A stretch of DNA of 64,000 bases from Toxonevra muliebris (GCA_963691655.1 OY829329.1:52367279-52431278), one strand, 5' to 3'. Counted from the first letter of the stretch, positions 11,601 through 24,679 are shown. Notes: a model not told the origin generated them from the letters alone. Numbers and translations are program-made.

Positions 11601-13073
11601 TAATTTAACAAGACCAGCCCTCCCCAAACCGAAACGATTTTTTCTAGTAAAATTCTTCAAACCCTCCCTGAAATCCTTGTTTAATTGATAACAAGATTGT
11701 ATTAAGTTAAAGTAGAAAAATAGCGTACTGCAAGATCACAGTTAAAAGTTTTTCTTTCTTTTTCCCAAATTAAAGTTTTCTTCTCATAGAGTTAGAGTGC
11801 ATAGTTTCCAGCATTAAATAAACATTCGAATTTGAATAAATATCACACATTTATTTTGAAAATTCCTAATTACCACCACATGTGTTTAAGCCTCCAAATA
11901 TTATTGAATTACAACACATTTTCAAATTTGGCTCCTTCTGGTTCTATGGTTATACTATAAGTTAAGCTAATATTGACATTTATATAATGATATTTAAATA
12001 TTTTTTTTTTTTTGCATTTATTGACAAAATTTAATTGTATGCATTAATTTGGAAATGAAATATACGCATACAAAATATAATTAGCATACAAATGCTAAAT
12101 AATTTTATAACCAAAAACTTCTCATTAAATTTAAATCAATTACTAACATTTGTTTGCATTTGCATTAGCGGCACATGCACAATCACACTTTTAACTAAAT
12201 AAAACAAAATATATTTTTTGCTTCAGTGCATTTTAGTTGTATGTATATTTTCTATATTATAATTATTAAAATTATAATACAAACGATTTAGCATTCGTAA
12301 TTTTATCTAAATATATGCATAGTTTAATTTATAATGAGCTTGACATTGTGAATAAATAATATTTTGTATTTAGGTTTATTTAAAGTAAATTGTTTCAATA
12401 ATATGTGCATGTGTTGATTATAATGAAAAATACAAAATACAAAAATATTATACAGAGAGCCTGTAATTTGCGACTGGTATACAAAAAAAGGGAGAGCCAT
12501 TAACTATCTTCAATGTAGGTTTGAAGAATGGAATAAAATAAAATAATAGTATAAGTAATTCCAAACAGAAGTTTTTAGCTGATACATCATTTATATATCC
12601 CTCAGTCAAACGCTTCGATTTTCACAAGGAGATTCCTGTCATAACAATATCATACTGACATCAGCTTATGTGAAGTTAAACGATTTTGCCGGCTAAAAAT
12701 CTATGGGCCTATAGCCATACTTTCCATTTTCCGATATGATAAGATGGACAGCTTGAAAGACACGACTTCTAATAATGCAAGATAACGTTTATGAACTCTA
12801 GCAGAATAATTCAACTCTCAACTGAAAATAAACCACTTTTTGTGGAATATATTGAGCCTCAGATTCCTCTGCCATAACATAAATACACAGCCTAAAATCT
12901 GAGGAGCTGTAAAAAACAAATATCTGTTCTGTCTCCAAAATGTTCCATTACAGCTCACATAATAAATTCTATACATAAGAAACAGATCCACATATTTTAT
13001 GTATATGCCCTGCATTGGGCAATACTTTTTCGACTTTTTCAGCTTCATCAGAAACTCAAAACGAATACTCCAT
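11601..13073. other. AT-rich spacer, no gene seen
   Basis: Very AT-rich to about 12460, then moderately AT-rich unique-looking sequence. The minus frame at 12818-13048 has no recognisable motif. Confidence 0.45.
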
Positions 13074-13099
13074 CACCAGCGGCGAATCCAGATTGGGGT

Positions 13100-13460
13100 C
13101 AAAGGGCTACAGTTTCTCTCTAAATGGCTTTGGTCATATCAGGATGATTTTTAGTCAGCACTTGGTTTAAATTTTGGCCAAGTTCTAGTCTGAATTTGGT
13201 TTGTTTTCTATCTAAGTTTTGATCTCTGGTTTTTAAACTGAAATCGTTTTGATTTTCGTTCTGAACTCTTATCAGCTTTTGGTCTAAGTTTGGTGTAAAT
13301 ATCAGGATGATTTATAGTCACAATTTTGATTCTTAATTACTCAGAATTTTTGGTAGAAATTTTTATCTGAATTTTTTGTTTGAATATGGAGTTTTTGACT
13401 TAATTTGAAACATGGCCTTAATTTTATTTGAATTTTGATCTGCTTTTGGTCTAAATTTTT
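13100..13460 (+). repeat. Degenerate TTTGGTCTGAA satellite, block 2
   Basis: Same unit and orientation as block 1 (for example TTTGGTCTAAGTTTGG, TCTAGTCTGAATTTGG). It is preceded at 13074 by CACCAGCGGCGAATCCAG, which resembles the terminal repeats of the hAT-like elements elsewhere in the window. Confidence 0.65.
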
Positions 13461-13466
13461 GCAAAC

Positions 13467-14408
13467 TAAAAATATTACTCTGATTGGAACAAATATCATA
13501 TATTAAAAAAAACTGAATTGTGTATTAACGAACACAAGGCAGAAGTGAAACTTCTTGTGAATTAAACGAAACACAAGCAAATAACAAGCAAATGAAATTT
13601 TTCAATCGCTAAAATTTTTACTTCATTGGCTTGTGTTTTTTAATTTCATTTGCTTGTGTTGCGTTTAGTTCACAAGAAGTTTCACTTCTGCCTTGTGTTC
13701 GTTAATACACAACCAATTTTTTTTTTTTGATTAATGCTAGAACAAAAATTGCAACTCTGTACCGGTAATTTCGATGACAATTGTAGACGAACTCTTTTTG
13801 TGTGCGACATCTTCATGTAATTCCTTGGACATTAGCGCCATCTGTATGTGAAATGTATAACTGTCATAAACTTTAAGATGGCGACGCTACACATTGTTCT
13901 TTCTGCCAAACGGGTGTGTGTGTGTGTGTAATTAATATGTTATATTGAATTAAAACTATTTATGAATCGTTTATTATATAGTTTGCTCGTGATTTCAGTT
14001 ACGGAATATTGATATTTAGCCCCTCATGCACATTGCTCGACAAAATTATGTCGCATTGCAAACTTACGCGCGACGTCACATCCGGTTGGTTTTACTCTAG
14101 GACAAGAGAAAAGAAGTTTCACTTTAATAATTGAAATTATAAAGCGGTTTCTACTAGCACCATGTAGTTCCTAATAAGAGCGGAATGATGTAATTTTCTC
14201 ATTTCGTTTCATTTTTTGAAATGAGCAAATAGTTTCTAGTTCAAAATGAAGCAAAGTGTTACAAGCATCTAGTATTTTGTTTATGGCTGAGTCGGAACAA
14301 CTTAATCTCCCCAAATAGCTCTTTTATTTAGTTTAAGTTAGAGAGAAACCTTGGTAACTTTTACATTTTGTCTAGTTATGTATCTCTGATTAAAAATATT
14401 ACTCTGAT
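13467..14408. repeat. 18-bp direct repeat pair, 924 bp apart
   Basis: TAAAAATATTACTCTGAT occurs at 13467-13484 and again at 14391-14408. The 906 bp between include the palindromic MITE. It could be a target-site duplication of a decayed insertion or a duplication remnant. Confidence 0.5.
13518..13712. mobile_element. Palindromic MITE, 195 bp
   Basis: The left arm (13518-13599) and right arm (13642-13712) are near-perfect reverse complements. Each starts TTGTGTATTAACGAACACAA from the outside, leaving a loop of about 40 bp. Similarity weakens but continues outward through A/T runs to about 13505 and 13730. There is no coding capacity. No certain target duplication was found, so the superfamily is open. 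Confidence 0.75.
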
Positions 14409-16089
14409 GGAGTAGCTGCTTTTTTTTTCATTTCACCAATGCTACATTCCTGTTTAAAAATATCTTTTCAATTGGAATATTTCTTCAATTCTTTAGGCAT
14501 AAATTATATTTTCAACTAAATTTTGTTTCATTTCAGAAACTATTTCGAAAATAAAAAAAACAAAATTAAACTTTATTTGTATTTCCCCTTAATGCTGGAA
14601 ATTTTTCATTTCCACTAGAAAATTTATGTTGCCTAACTTTTTTCAACTGCATTTAATTAATTAAAATTTATACTACACATTCGCTCCTTCAATTTTCCAC
14701 TTTTTTAATTTTTTTTTTTTTTTTTTGCCTCCCCTTTTTAAGAAATAAATATCAAATGCATAATCCACGCTAATAAAACGCAATAAAATTTTTATTACAA
14801 AACCATATAACTATAAGCCACTTCCCTTTCCACTTCCATTTCGACTTGTATTTTCCACTTTCCATTTTTACTGCCACTTTACATTTTACTTCAACAAAAT
14901 ATTTACTTGGTACTTTTTTGTTTTTATTTTACACCCCAATTGCTACTACTATGTATGTGTTTGTATTTGTCTACGAGTATGAACGTGTGTATGTATTACT
15001 ACCTCATACAATAACATCAACTACGTATGTATTGTATGTAGTATCTATACAATAGAGGTATTTCCCAGCAACTACTACTACTCCTATTTCTACTACTAAT
15101 ACTGCTACTAAATGCACAACACGTTTCTCAAATAAAAGTAAAATTCAATTAATTTATTTACACCCATTTGCCCGAACGCTAAAACGCACGCGTCCGTCTG
15201 GATTTGGTCCGACACTCTCTCTATATTGAGTGGAGTGTATCTGGCCAAGTGACCAACGGTGGTGCTAGTGCAGAGTGCATGCATTTAAAGCACTTTTGTT
15301 TTTAGATTTTGTTGTTATTGCTGTTGTTTTTATTTATCAGGGAGAGCTACAGAGCTGCGCTGCAATCAACAAAAGGGACAAAGAAAAAATTGTCGCTTGC
15401 TATTGCCGTTTTGAACTGTTAATAAAGCTTTGGAGCTTTCCGGTGACCAAGTATGTGTGTGCGTGTGTGTGTTTGCTTAAGTGTATATTTCCCTTGAAAG
15501 TATTTGTGTACTCAGATAGCCATCGCTATCTTTTAGCTCTAGACTTTGTATTCATGGATTGCGACAACATTTTTTTTTTCAAAAACGATTTTTTATAGCG
15601 TATATTTAAAGTTACAGCAATTAAGTTTTATTATTACATTGGAGTTTATTGTATTAAAAAATTATTTAAGCGAACTTTCTCATATATGAAAGTGTGCAAA
15701 TAAAACTATATAGAAAATGCTTTAGCATTAGAAAATAAATAAAATTGTGAATAAACTGTAAAAACTTGTAATATGATTTAAAAATATTCTGTTGAAATAA
15801 TTTTGTAAATATTTTAAACTACAATTTGCAGGCATGGAATTGAAAAAGTTCCCAATCCGTTGAGTTAAGAGAAATGAGGAGATATATACAGATACAAAAA
15901 CTACTCCCAATCCACCAAATCCATTCCAGAAAATCGAATCCATATGTCTTAAATGCTTAACTTATATAGCGATTCGCATTTTCGCTAAATACACTTCTGA
16001 AATTGTTGAAATCTCTTATTTATTTAGTATATATGGTAATTTAATCATTTCTTTTGTGAACCACTGCTCTTGAGCTCTGAAGTCAAAGT
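13713..16089. other. Spacer with low-complexity tracts, no gene seen
   Basis: Contains a GT run (13914-13930), a block near 13990-14110 with several CG dinucleotides, and AT-rich sequence with T tracts near 14710. The 15165-15450 part is less AT-rich (GCACGCGTCCGTCTGG near 15186) and could be a host regulatory or untranslated region, but nothing proves it. Confidence 0.4.
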
Positions 16090-16129
16090 AGTGGCGGTTC
16101 TGGGATCAATCAATAACTAGATCCAGATC

Positions 16130-17340
16130 CAGACCAAAACCAGTCCAAAATCTAACAAGTATTCATATCAAAATTCAAATAAAAATTCGGGTCGAAAATC
16201 AGACCAAAAATTCGGACCGAAAACTCTTTCGAAATTTGGATAAAAAATCTGATAAAAATTCAGACCGGAAGGAAACTAAATTCATACAAAAAAATTAGAC
16301 TAGAACTTAGAACAAAACTCATACTAAACAATTCCAACTTAAGTTTAGAACAAAAGAAGACCAAACTCAGATAAAAATTCAGACCAAAGCTCGGGAACAA
16401 ATTTAAATCAAAATCAAACCAACTTTAAACAAAAATTTTGAGCAAAAATTCAGACCATAACTCGTATATAATTCAGACAGAAATTCAGACTAAACTTCAA
16501 CAGAAATAAAACTCAAGGCAAAAATCAATCCAAAACCCAGATCAAAATTTTAACGAAAAATCACACCAAAATTAGATAAAATTTTGACTAAAAACACAGA
16601 CCAAATTCAGAAAAAAAATTTTACCAAAAACATAGCAAATCAAAGCAAAAGTGACCAACTTCAGACCCAAACTCAGATTAAACATTAGGTCGAACATCAA
16701 ACCACACATCAGACCAAACACCAGACCAGATTCAGACGAAAACTTACATAAACCACAAACCAAAAATATTCCAAATTTAGATCAAAAGTCTGACCAACCT
16801 AAGCTACAACTCAGACCCGACCAAAAAACAGATCAAATTCAGAACGAAAACTCAGACCAAAATCAAACTATAGTTCAAACTAAAACTTAGTGTGAACAGA
16901 GAGTGAATCCAGATCAGAAGTTAATCTAAAATTCGAATCAAAAGGACACTAAATTCAAACCGAAAACTAAACCAAAGTCAGACGTAATTTAGACCAAAAA
17001 TTCAGACCAAAATTCAGGCAAAATTCAAACAAAAACTCAAGTCAAACAGAAACCAAATTCAGACCAAATATGAAGCCAAATTCCGTACAAAAATCAGACG
17101 AAATTTCAGATCAAAACTCTGACCAAAAGCAGCCTAAATTCATGCCAAAAATCAAGAGGAAACAAAAAATCGGACCGAAATTATAGATCACAACTTCAAA
17201 TAAATAAAAATTCAGACAACAAGTAGAACTAATTTAAGCCAAAAATCGGACCGAAGTTCAGACCAAAAGGAAAACAAATTCTTTTCAAAAGCTAATCAAA
17301 CCAAAATTCGGTTCAAAAATTTAGGCAACTCTCTGGTAAA
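16130..17340 (-). repeat. Degenerate TTTGGTCTGAA satellite, block 3 (inverted)
   Basis: About 1.2 kb of A-rich units such as AATTCAGACCAAAA, CTCAGACCAAAATC and GAAAATCAGACC, the reverse complement of blocks 1 and 2. The edges carry AGTGGCGGTTCTGGGATC (16090) and, reversed, CAGTGGCTGGTGGATCCAG (17459), similar to the terminal repeats of hAT-like elements here. The block may therefore sit inside a transposon of about 1.37 kb. The open frames at 16572-16890 are read from the repeat. Confidence 0.7.
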
Positions 17341-17459
17341 TAAACTGACCTTCAAATTTTAGATTAAATGTAATCCAACCGTTGCACTATAGAAAGGGTT
17401 TTTACTGGTTATAAATACTCATAGCCTCCGTACCCCCGGTCTGGATCCACCAGCCACTG

Positions 17460-19883
17460 AGTATCAATGCCGATGTTTTCTCTATTTCTCCTCAAACTAA
17501 GCTTAAGCTTACAAGTTTTATTGCCTCTCAAATAAATTTCTGAGTTAGTTCCATCTTCTGGAGTAATTTTTTCTATAAGCTTATTCCTCTACATTAGATT
17601 AACTTGAAAAAAATACAACTGGATCTGAAATGCTAACTACATAGTTCACATTGTTTTCTATAAACTGATTTCACAATATTTTTTTTTTTTTTTTTTTTTT
17701 TGATTATTTCTTTTAATTATTTCAAGTAATATCAGAGAGAAAACTCACTCTTTTCTTTTTGATAGCTTTTAACGTTTGATAGCTTTGGAGTTTAATTGGC
17801 TATCGTAGAATACTCAAGATAAGTTCCTGATTTGAATTATGAATCATATTCCAGGATTAGAATTTTTAATAGATTAAATTACATTTAAAAAAAAATGAAG
17901 TAATTACTATTCTCTCCGGTCTTATATAACAATTCAGCATTGGTTGTTGAAAGAAAAACTTTTCCCTTAATTACTAAAACTGGAAAACTCAACATTTCTG
18001 GATTTAAAATAGAAAATAAAATGAAAAAATGGAAAACATTAAATGCAATGTCATTTAATATTATCATTTCAGCATGGTATCATTTGGCATTAGTTTCTTC
18101 CAACTACTAAAAACTTACAGCACAGAAATATAGCAGCATATAGCCAACAAGTGTTGCCAACTCAGCACTGCTGCTGGTTTAATGATGCAATTAGAGAGCA
18201 AGTGAAAAAATGTGCAGCATAGTTTTAGGCATTAAATATATATTTTTTTTTTTTTGCTTCTAATTAAGAAAAGAAAATCCTTTTTCATGTAAAAAATTTC
18301 AGCAAATTAAATTAAGTTTAATGAAAGAAGAAAGTAGCAATAGTAAAAGTTACAGTTGCAACTTGTTTTCTGCTTACTACTAAGTAAAAAATAATTTTAC
18401 ATGCACGCCGAGTGGACAAAGTAAATAAAAATGTTAGCATATATTTAGAAAAATACATACCTACATACTATATGTATGTATGTATACAAATTTAATAAAA
18501 GAAAAAAACAAAAAAAGAAAAAAATGATAAAAAATTTCAGCACAATGTCAAATTGAAAACAAAATGATTTCTGCTACACAAAATTTTATATTTACTTTTA
18601 TGAAGGATTTGCTGAAGAGCTAAAAAAAAGAGAAAAAAGAGAGAAGAAGAGGAGAGTAAAACTCCTTAGTAAGTATAAAAAAAGAAGAAAATTGTAGTAT
18701 CTAGCGAAGCCAAAAAGGTAACGAGGCGTTATGAATTTTATCTGATTTTATGCTTTTGCTTTATTTGCTTATTTTTTATAAGCCTTGTGAGAGTATGTGT
18801 ATGTGTGTGAGCATATATGTATGTGTATGTATGTGTGTTGGCATAAACGAACGAACATGAGAAACGAAATGAAAAATGACATTAAATGTGGTGCCTTCTG
18901 GCAATAATAATGCTATATATTTATTTATGTGTATATGGGTAGAGTGTGGATGTTTAATTGGAGTATGGGTGTTTAGGTGTTGCTAAAGTAATAGATGTGT
19001 TTGTATGTGATTATGTTTGCTTTTGGTCAACAATTAAGCGGATTAGCTATGCGGGCGAATTTTTCAATGCTTGACTGAGTTTTCAGCTACTGCGGTGCAA
19101 TAATTCGTTAATTTTTGATTGTTTGTGTTATTTTTGATTTTAAATTAAACTTTTAATAGCTAACGATTTTATCATTAGTGAATACTAATCAAAGAACAAA
19201 ATTCATAGAAAAAAATTTTAAGCAATAATCACACTCAAGATTAGAGCTTCATCGTTATTAAGATGGCTGCATCTTGAATCAAATTAAATTAAATTGAAAA
19301 GAGAATTGTATGTTCGATAGATTTAAAGTACTTTTGTGTCTGCCCAACGAGATATCTCCGTTCTCGACTTTGCTACATATTTGAGTTATTGATTCGAGTT
19401 TCTCTTTCTATTATTTCTATATAAAACGATGAAAGAATCTAGTGAGGGAGAGTCCATTATGGTATAGCAGCACCTAGAGCACAATTGGAATTTTACTTGT
19501 GAACTACGATTTATTGAGTTGTTTACATCTCGGCGTAAATTTCACGTAGAGAAATGTAAACAATGTGCAAAATTATAAACAAAGTTAGGAAAATAGCTGT
19601 TACAAATGAAATCATAAGTCTTATTTATCATTCTTGCTTTGAACGAAACAGTTAAGATCTTCAAACAACACACGCCCTCTTCCGAAATATCTAAATCCGC
19701 TGGTGTGTCAGACGTTCTTTTTGGGTACTCCATCTGCTCCTTTTATTTCGTTAAGTTTATTCTGCAAAGTTCAATTCTCTCCAGTCAAGTTTAGAATTAT
19801 GACTTAGTTTTGTATAATAACTCACTTTGACCTGAAATTTAAACTAGGGTCTACAAGTTTCTTCTGAGTATTTAGAAAGGATT
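17460..19883. other. AT-rich spacer, no gene seen
   Basis: T tracts near 17680 and 18245, and TATG/TGTA microsatellites near 18450-18490 and 18790-18840. No coding similarity recognised. Confidence 0.45.
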
Positions 19884-19885
19884 TA

Positions 19886-21154
19886 AAGCGCGGATCATGC
19901 CAAATTGGCACGCTTTGTTGTGGTCACCACCTAGTCATAAGAACAACAAATTTTTTACTGGGATTTATTTACAATACAGTTACCGTTAGTTGATAAATTT
20001 TTCATATTAATTGATCGCAAGTTGGTGATTGTGTGCACAATGGAAGCTGCAAATAGAAAATTGATTGTGAACAAATTTATTGAAAATCCGTCGTGGTCTG
20101 GTTCAAAGATTGCCAAAGTGTTAAATATCTCCAAAAGAACGGTATGTAGAGTTATAAAACGACATAAAGAAACTCTAAGTGTTGAAAGAGCTAAAAAAGT
20201 TGTGAACAAAACGGGAACCACCAACCTAAAATTAAAGGCAAAGATCTTGAGGTCCATCAAAAGCAATCCCGGACTATCGGATAGCGATCGTGCCAAAAAA
20301 TTCAATACCAGCAAAAGTACTGCTAGACGAATACTCATAAAAGCTGGGCTAAAGTGATATCGTGCTATAAAATATCCAAATAGAACAGACAAACAGAATT
20401 TGCTGGCCAAAAACCGTGCTCGTCTTCTTTATAATAATGTTTTGACCAAATTCAATGGATGCATTATTGTGGATGACGAATCATACGTAAAATTTGATCT
20501 TAAACAGCTTCCAGGTCAAAAATTTTATATGGCAACGAATCGTGGTAATGTACCCTCAAAACTCAAGTACATAAAAATGGATAAATTTGCAAAGAAAGCA
20601 ATGGTGTGGCAGGCATTTGTGACATCCTCTTCTATGACGTCTGGTATTTACATCAAAGAGTGCCTTTCGAAACGACTATTGCCATTTGTTCGTCACCACC
20701 ATTCGCCAGTGAAGTTTTGGCCTGAGTTAGTCAGTTGCCACTACTCTAAGAAAACCATGGATTGGTATCAGACAAATAAAGTAGATGTAGTGCCCAAATA
20801 TATGAATCCACCCACCCAATTGCCCCCAGCTTCGACCGATCGAAAAATACTGGGCTATTACAAAATATAAGTTGAAGAAAAATGCAAGTATTGTCAAAAA
20901 TGTGAATTCAATGTTACTAAAATGGAACCAAATAGCCGCAAAAGTATCCAGAGCGGATGTTCAAAGGTTGATGGGGTCCATTAAAAGGAATACCCGGAAC
21001 TTTTTGCACAACAAAGAAATTTAAATCTTTTAATATTATAGTATTAAAACACAATATCAAACTTATCATTTAATGCATTATTTGTTATTCTGAGTGTTCT
21101 GGTTAAAAAGATACAGCAACTTTCCTGCGTACCAATTTTGCGTGAACCGCGCTT
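19886..21154 (+). mobile_element. Mariner-type transposon with TIRs and TA duplications
   Basis: The left end AAGCGCGGATCATGCCAAAT matches the reverse complement of the right end (about 26 of 30 positions over the first 30 bp). TA flanks each end (19884-19885 and 21155-21156), the hallmark of IS630-Tc1-mariner insertion. The length of 1269 bp is normal for an autonomous member. The single transposase gene inside is broken. Confidence 0.85.
20040..21023 (+). pseudogene. Mariner-type transposase, broken
   Basis: Frame 20040-20870 begins MEAANRK and has a helix-turn-helix region (KIAKVLNISKRTVCRVIKRH, about residues 23-42). A second DNA-binding half follows, then VDDESYV with the first catalytic aspartate and QLPGQKFYMA. 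The second acidic position reads PELVSCHYSKK, with glutamate where this lineage usually has aspartate. A TGA at 20355-20357 interrupts the frame. Near 20822 a frameshift moves the end into another frame, which reads CPQLRPIEKYWAITKYKLKK and stops at about 21023, so the third catalytic glutamate (RPIE) survives. The spacing from the second to the third acidic residue, about 37, suggests the DD37E (ITmD37E) lineage. It cannot be functional as it stands. Confidence 0.8.
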
Positions 21155-21156
21155 TA

Positions 21157-23246
21157 GTAAGAAAAGTCAAATTTTTTCTCTTTTCTTTCAGTGGCTCCCA
21201 ACTCATCAGACTGAGTAGGAAGGTTTACAAATTTCTACGAAACATTTTGAATGAATTTAAATTCAGACAATCTCTCTCTTACATAGTTCAGCTATTAGAG
21301 TAGCAGATCCACAAGTTTCAATGCCTTTCAAATTAATCTCCTAATTTTATCCATGCTTTAAAATAATGGGTTGAACCCTGTATGTCATTTTAAAACCTGA
21401 AAATATCACTAGAAGACCCAAATATCAGTAGAAGATGGATGGACATTCTCAATGGGGGCTGGACAAAATAAATGTTTGGTCCCTTACTCGCCAATGCATC
21501 ATCAAAGATTTTCTGAAAGAAAATTGCTGCAAGTTGCTTTCAGAAAGACTTTTTGAGAGTAAACTGCTGACGCCAATAAAAAAAAAACAAAAAGAAACTT
21601 GCGATTTTTAAACTCTGCCTTAGATTTCATAATTTTCCTTTCCTCAAGGATTCATTAAGTCTATGTAAAGATGTGTTGTGCAAACTTTGCTAAATTTTTA
21701 GATTATATAATTATACAAATTTTCAGCAAACAATTTTCTTTCACTTTAAAATTAAATTACTCTTATTTTCCCCCCTTTATTGCTGCATTCTTTTGCGTTA
21801 TTGTTATTGTTGTGGTTATTATTACTCCACTCATTCATACATATACAAATATAAAATTATTACTAGGGCTATTATTTACGTGCCATTAACAATTTTCCAG
21901 CAATTTGCATGCATAAATAATAAAAATAAAAATTATAGTAGATATCCTTCCCAGAGAATCTTTTAACTACATACAACTTCAAAGTAATTTTGCTCACTCA
22001 AGTGTTTTCTTTATTTTACTCTTGGCTCTGTGGTTTGGTTGTTGTTAGGTTTGTTGTGGTCATCAAAGCTTTTTACTGGCGTAATTATTTAGTAAAAACT
22101 TGGCAAAAATTTATATTATATTGCTGGCTGCCCTTGGTATATGTATTTGTGTGCATATTATTTTATTTATATTTTCTACCCAACTACCCAATCGGAAAAA
22201 ATTAAAGTTCTTTGCAGAGGAGTGGCAAAAATAAGGATTTTTTTCTCTCTCTCTCTCTTTATAATTGTAATTCTTCTCTTCTTTTCGTACAATTTTCTTA
22301 TTAATGTGTAGTTTATTTTTGCATAAAGTCGGGTGTGAGTTAAGCCAACAAAAATTTATTGAAAGAAAAATCAAAACAAATTTTATGAAAATTAAATTAT
22401 GAATTTAAATTATTATTATTATTATTTATTAATTTTAGTTTTTACAGTTAATTAAAATTAATTTTCACTTCCTTCTTCTTTCTATGCACAAAGCATTTTT
22501 AAATGTCATTGAGTAAATTTTTCCTAGCAGGTTTCCTCTAAGAAGGTAGATGGTGTGTTTTTGAGAGAAAGTGAACACTCGGTGGGTATAGAACAGAAAA
22601 GAGCAGTGCAGAGAGAATATGACTTAAGTATGCTAATATTATAGTCATTATTTTGTGCCTTATTATGTATTTATGCCATAATAACGTATATAGGCATATC
22701 TAACTATATACAAATATGTTGGGGCAACAGCAGCAGCATAAAGTAGTTAAGTGATTTTCTCTCTTTCAAAAAATTATTACTAAAGATATTTATATTTACA
22801 TAACACTATTATTCTTACAAAAGTCTCAAGGATAATGATACAAGATTGTATCGTTATCATTTGCATAAATTTTGTAAATATTTTTAGTTAAAAATTTACT
22901 TAAATAAGTAAATTATTCATATATTTTATTCGGGAAATAAGAACTGTATTTCTAATTCGTGAATAAATTTTCACGGCAATCAAAACTAATTTTTTTCTCA
23001 TGAATAACGATTCATTTTGAGTCTTTAGTTGTTCATTAAATACATTTTTTGCAATTAGAGTTATATGGAAATGTCAAATTGTGGACATTGATATTTATTT
23101 AAATACTTCTCTCCCGATTGGACTCAAACTTGCACAAAGTTTAGGCCTATTGGGTAACAGTTACCGCATCAAAACGAGATTGGTCAAAAATTCGCCGAAT
23201 TGGAGGGGGTAGAGTTTTGACATTTGACAGTCTCTGTTTCGGATTC
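21157..23246. other. AT-rich spacer, no gene seen
   Basis: Includes a CT run near 22240-22258 and AT-rich unique-looking sequence. The frames at 21990-22205 and 22111-22374 have no recognisable motifs. Confidence 0.45.
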
Positions 23247-23253
23247 ATGTAAC

Positions 23254-24672
23254 CAGTGGCGGATACAGGAAACATTTTTGGGGGGGAGGGGAAATAAAAA
23301 ATACAAATACTCCATATGAACCAAAACGCGGGCTGGAGCGTTTTTCTTTTTTCGTTTTTTTTTTTTGCTCATTCATAAACTTTATTTCGATGACTAACAA
23401 TTTTAAAGGTATAGCCATGTGAAAACTTACTTGTACGTTATGCATTTTGGGCAAACTCTGTTCTTATAGCAAAGCATTTCACAATTTCTATGATCTATTT
23501 CCAAGGTAAAGGATCGTGGAAAATATAATAATAGGATGCATTTAATCAGTTTTCGGTTTTAGATTGATTTATAATGGGTCTCGAGAATTAGTAGAATTTT
23601 AAGAATAATTTAAGGTCACTGATTCCTACCCTGTATTCAAATTTTCTCTTTCCCATCTGGGATTTTCTTTATATCGACCCGAAACCTATAATTTTGTTTT
23701 TTTTTTTTGTTGGTGAGTTCAATTCTCTACCTGAGAATAGAACCCGTTGAACTGGTACTTGAGTCACGTATTTAAGAACTAAATCACCGAAATGATCCAT
23801 TTTATTAGAACAATCTATTTGAACATTTTTTAAGAATTCAACCCCATCTGGGAATTGAACCTGAGGCAGATGGAATTCCAGTCAAGCACTCATCCACGAA
23901 GTAACTATTGTTGAACGTCGTCAAGTTGTTTCTGAACTAGATTAGCAGCTTCTGTAGAAGATTAATTTGACGCTAAAATGGCAGTATCGTCTGGATAAGT
24001 AGCCATAGTAACACCATCAGTTTCAGACAAGTCGCAGGTAAAAATCGAATAAAGAGCAGAACCCAGAACACTGCCCAGTGGTACTCCGGCTTTCACTTGA
24101 CATTTGGCTGATGTTTCATCATTTATTTTGACATAGAATGATAGGGCTTTAAGACCAAATAAAATAGAGCTGGGAATAAATTTTTTAATTTGTATAACAG
24201 CCCTTGATGCCAAACTTGTTCGAACGCTTCTTGAATGTCCAAAAATATGGCAGAGCAATATTTTTTGCGTTCCAGAAAGTCAGTGACAATATTCACTATG
24301 CGATGATATTGCTCATGAGTACCGTGCTTATGACGATGTGTGATTTGGAACTATATTCTTATTTTCTTGTATTGTTAGCAATCTACTACTTCGAATATTT
24401 TCGAGAATATTGCCAGCAAACTTATAGGTCTATATGAGGGCACTGAGTTTTCAGGTTTATTCCATAGAGAAGGAAAGTGGTTTAATGAGCGACATTATTC
24501 ATTATTCTTATAATTTAAAGTAAATCGTAATAACTAAAAACAATCATAAGTAATTATGTTTACCTTTTTGCCTGTTTAAGATATTAAATTTTTAAGTGTT
24601 TGAATTTTTTTTTGGGGGGGGCGATGGGGGTTTAACTCCCCCTGTCTCCCCTCTCCCCTTGTATCCGCCCTA
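23254..24672. mobile_element. hAT-like element carrying a jockey RT fragment
   Basis: Left end CAGTGGCGGATACAGG and right end GTATCCGCCCTA are inverted repeats over about 12 bp. ATGTAAC flanks both (23247-23253 and 24673-24679), a 7-bp match within a likely 8-bp duplication. G runs follow each terminus, as in the other hAT-like elements in this window. No hAT transposase is present; the interior carries a LINE RT fragment on the minus strand. Confidence 0.6.
23905..24490 (-). pseudogene. Jockey-type reverse transcriptase fragment
   Basis: Read on the minus strand in several frames it shows NSVPSYRPISLLAIFSKIFE, then LDIQEAFEQVWHQGLLYKLK. In the longest frame (23962-24258) come FYVKINDETSAKCQVKAGVP, GSVLGSALYSIFTCDLSETD and a YPDDTAIL box where YADD is usual. 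These are RT fingers and palm motifs of jockey-clade LINEs, an RNA-templated DNA polymerase used for target-primed integration. At least three frameshifts and an alanine-to-proline change in the catalytic box mark it as dead. It lacks endonuclease, RT thumb and a 3' tail. Confidence 0.75.
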
Positions 24673-24679
24673 ATGTAAC

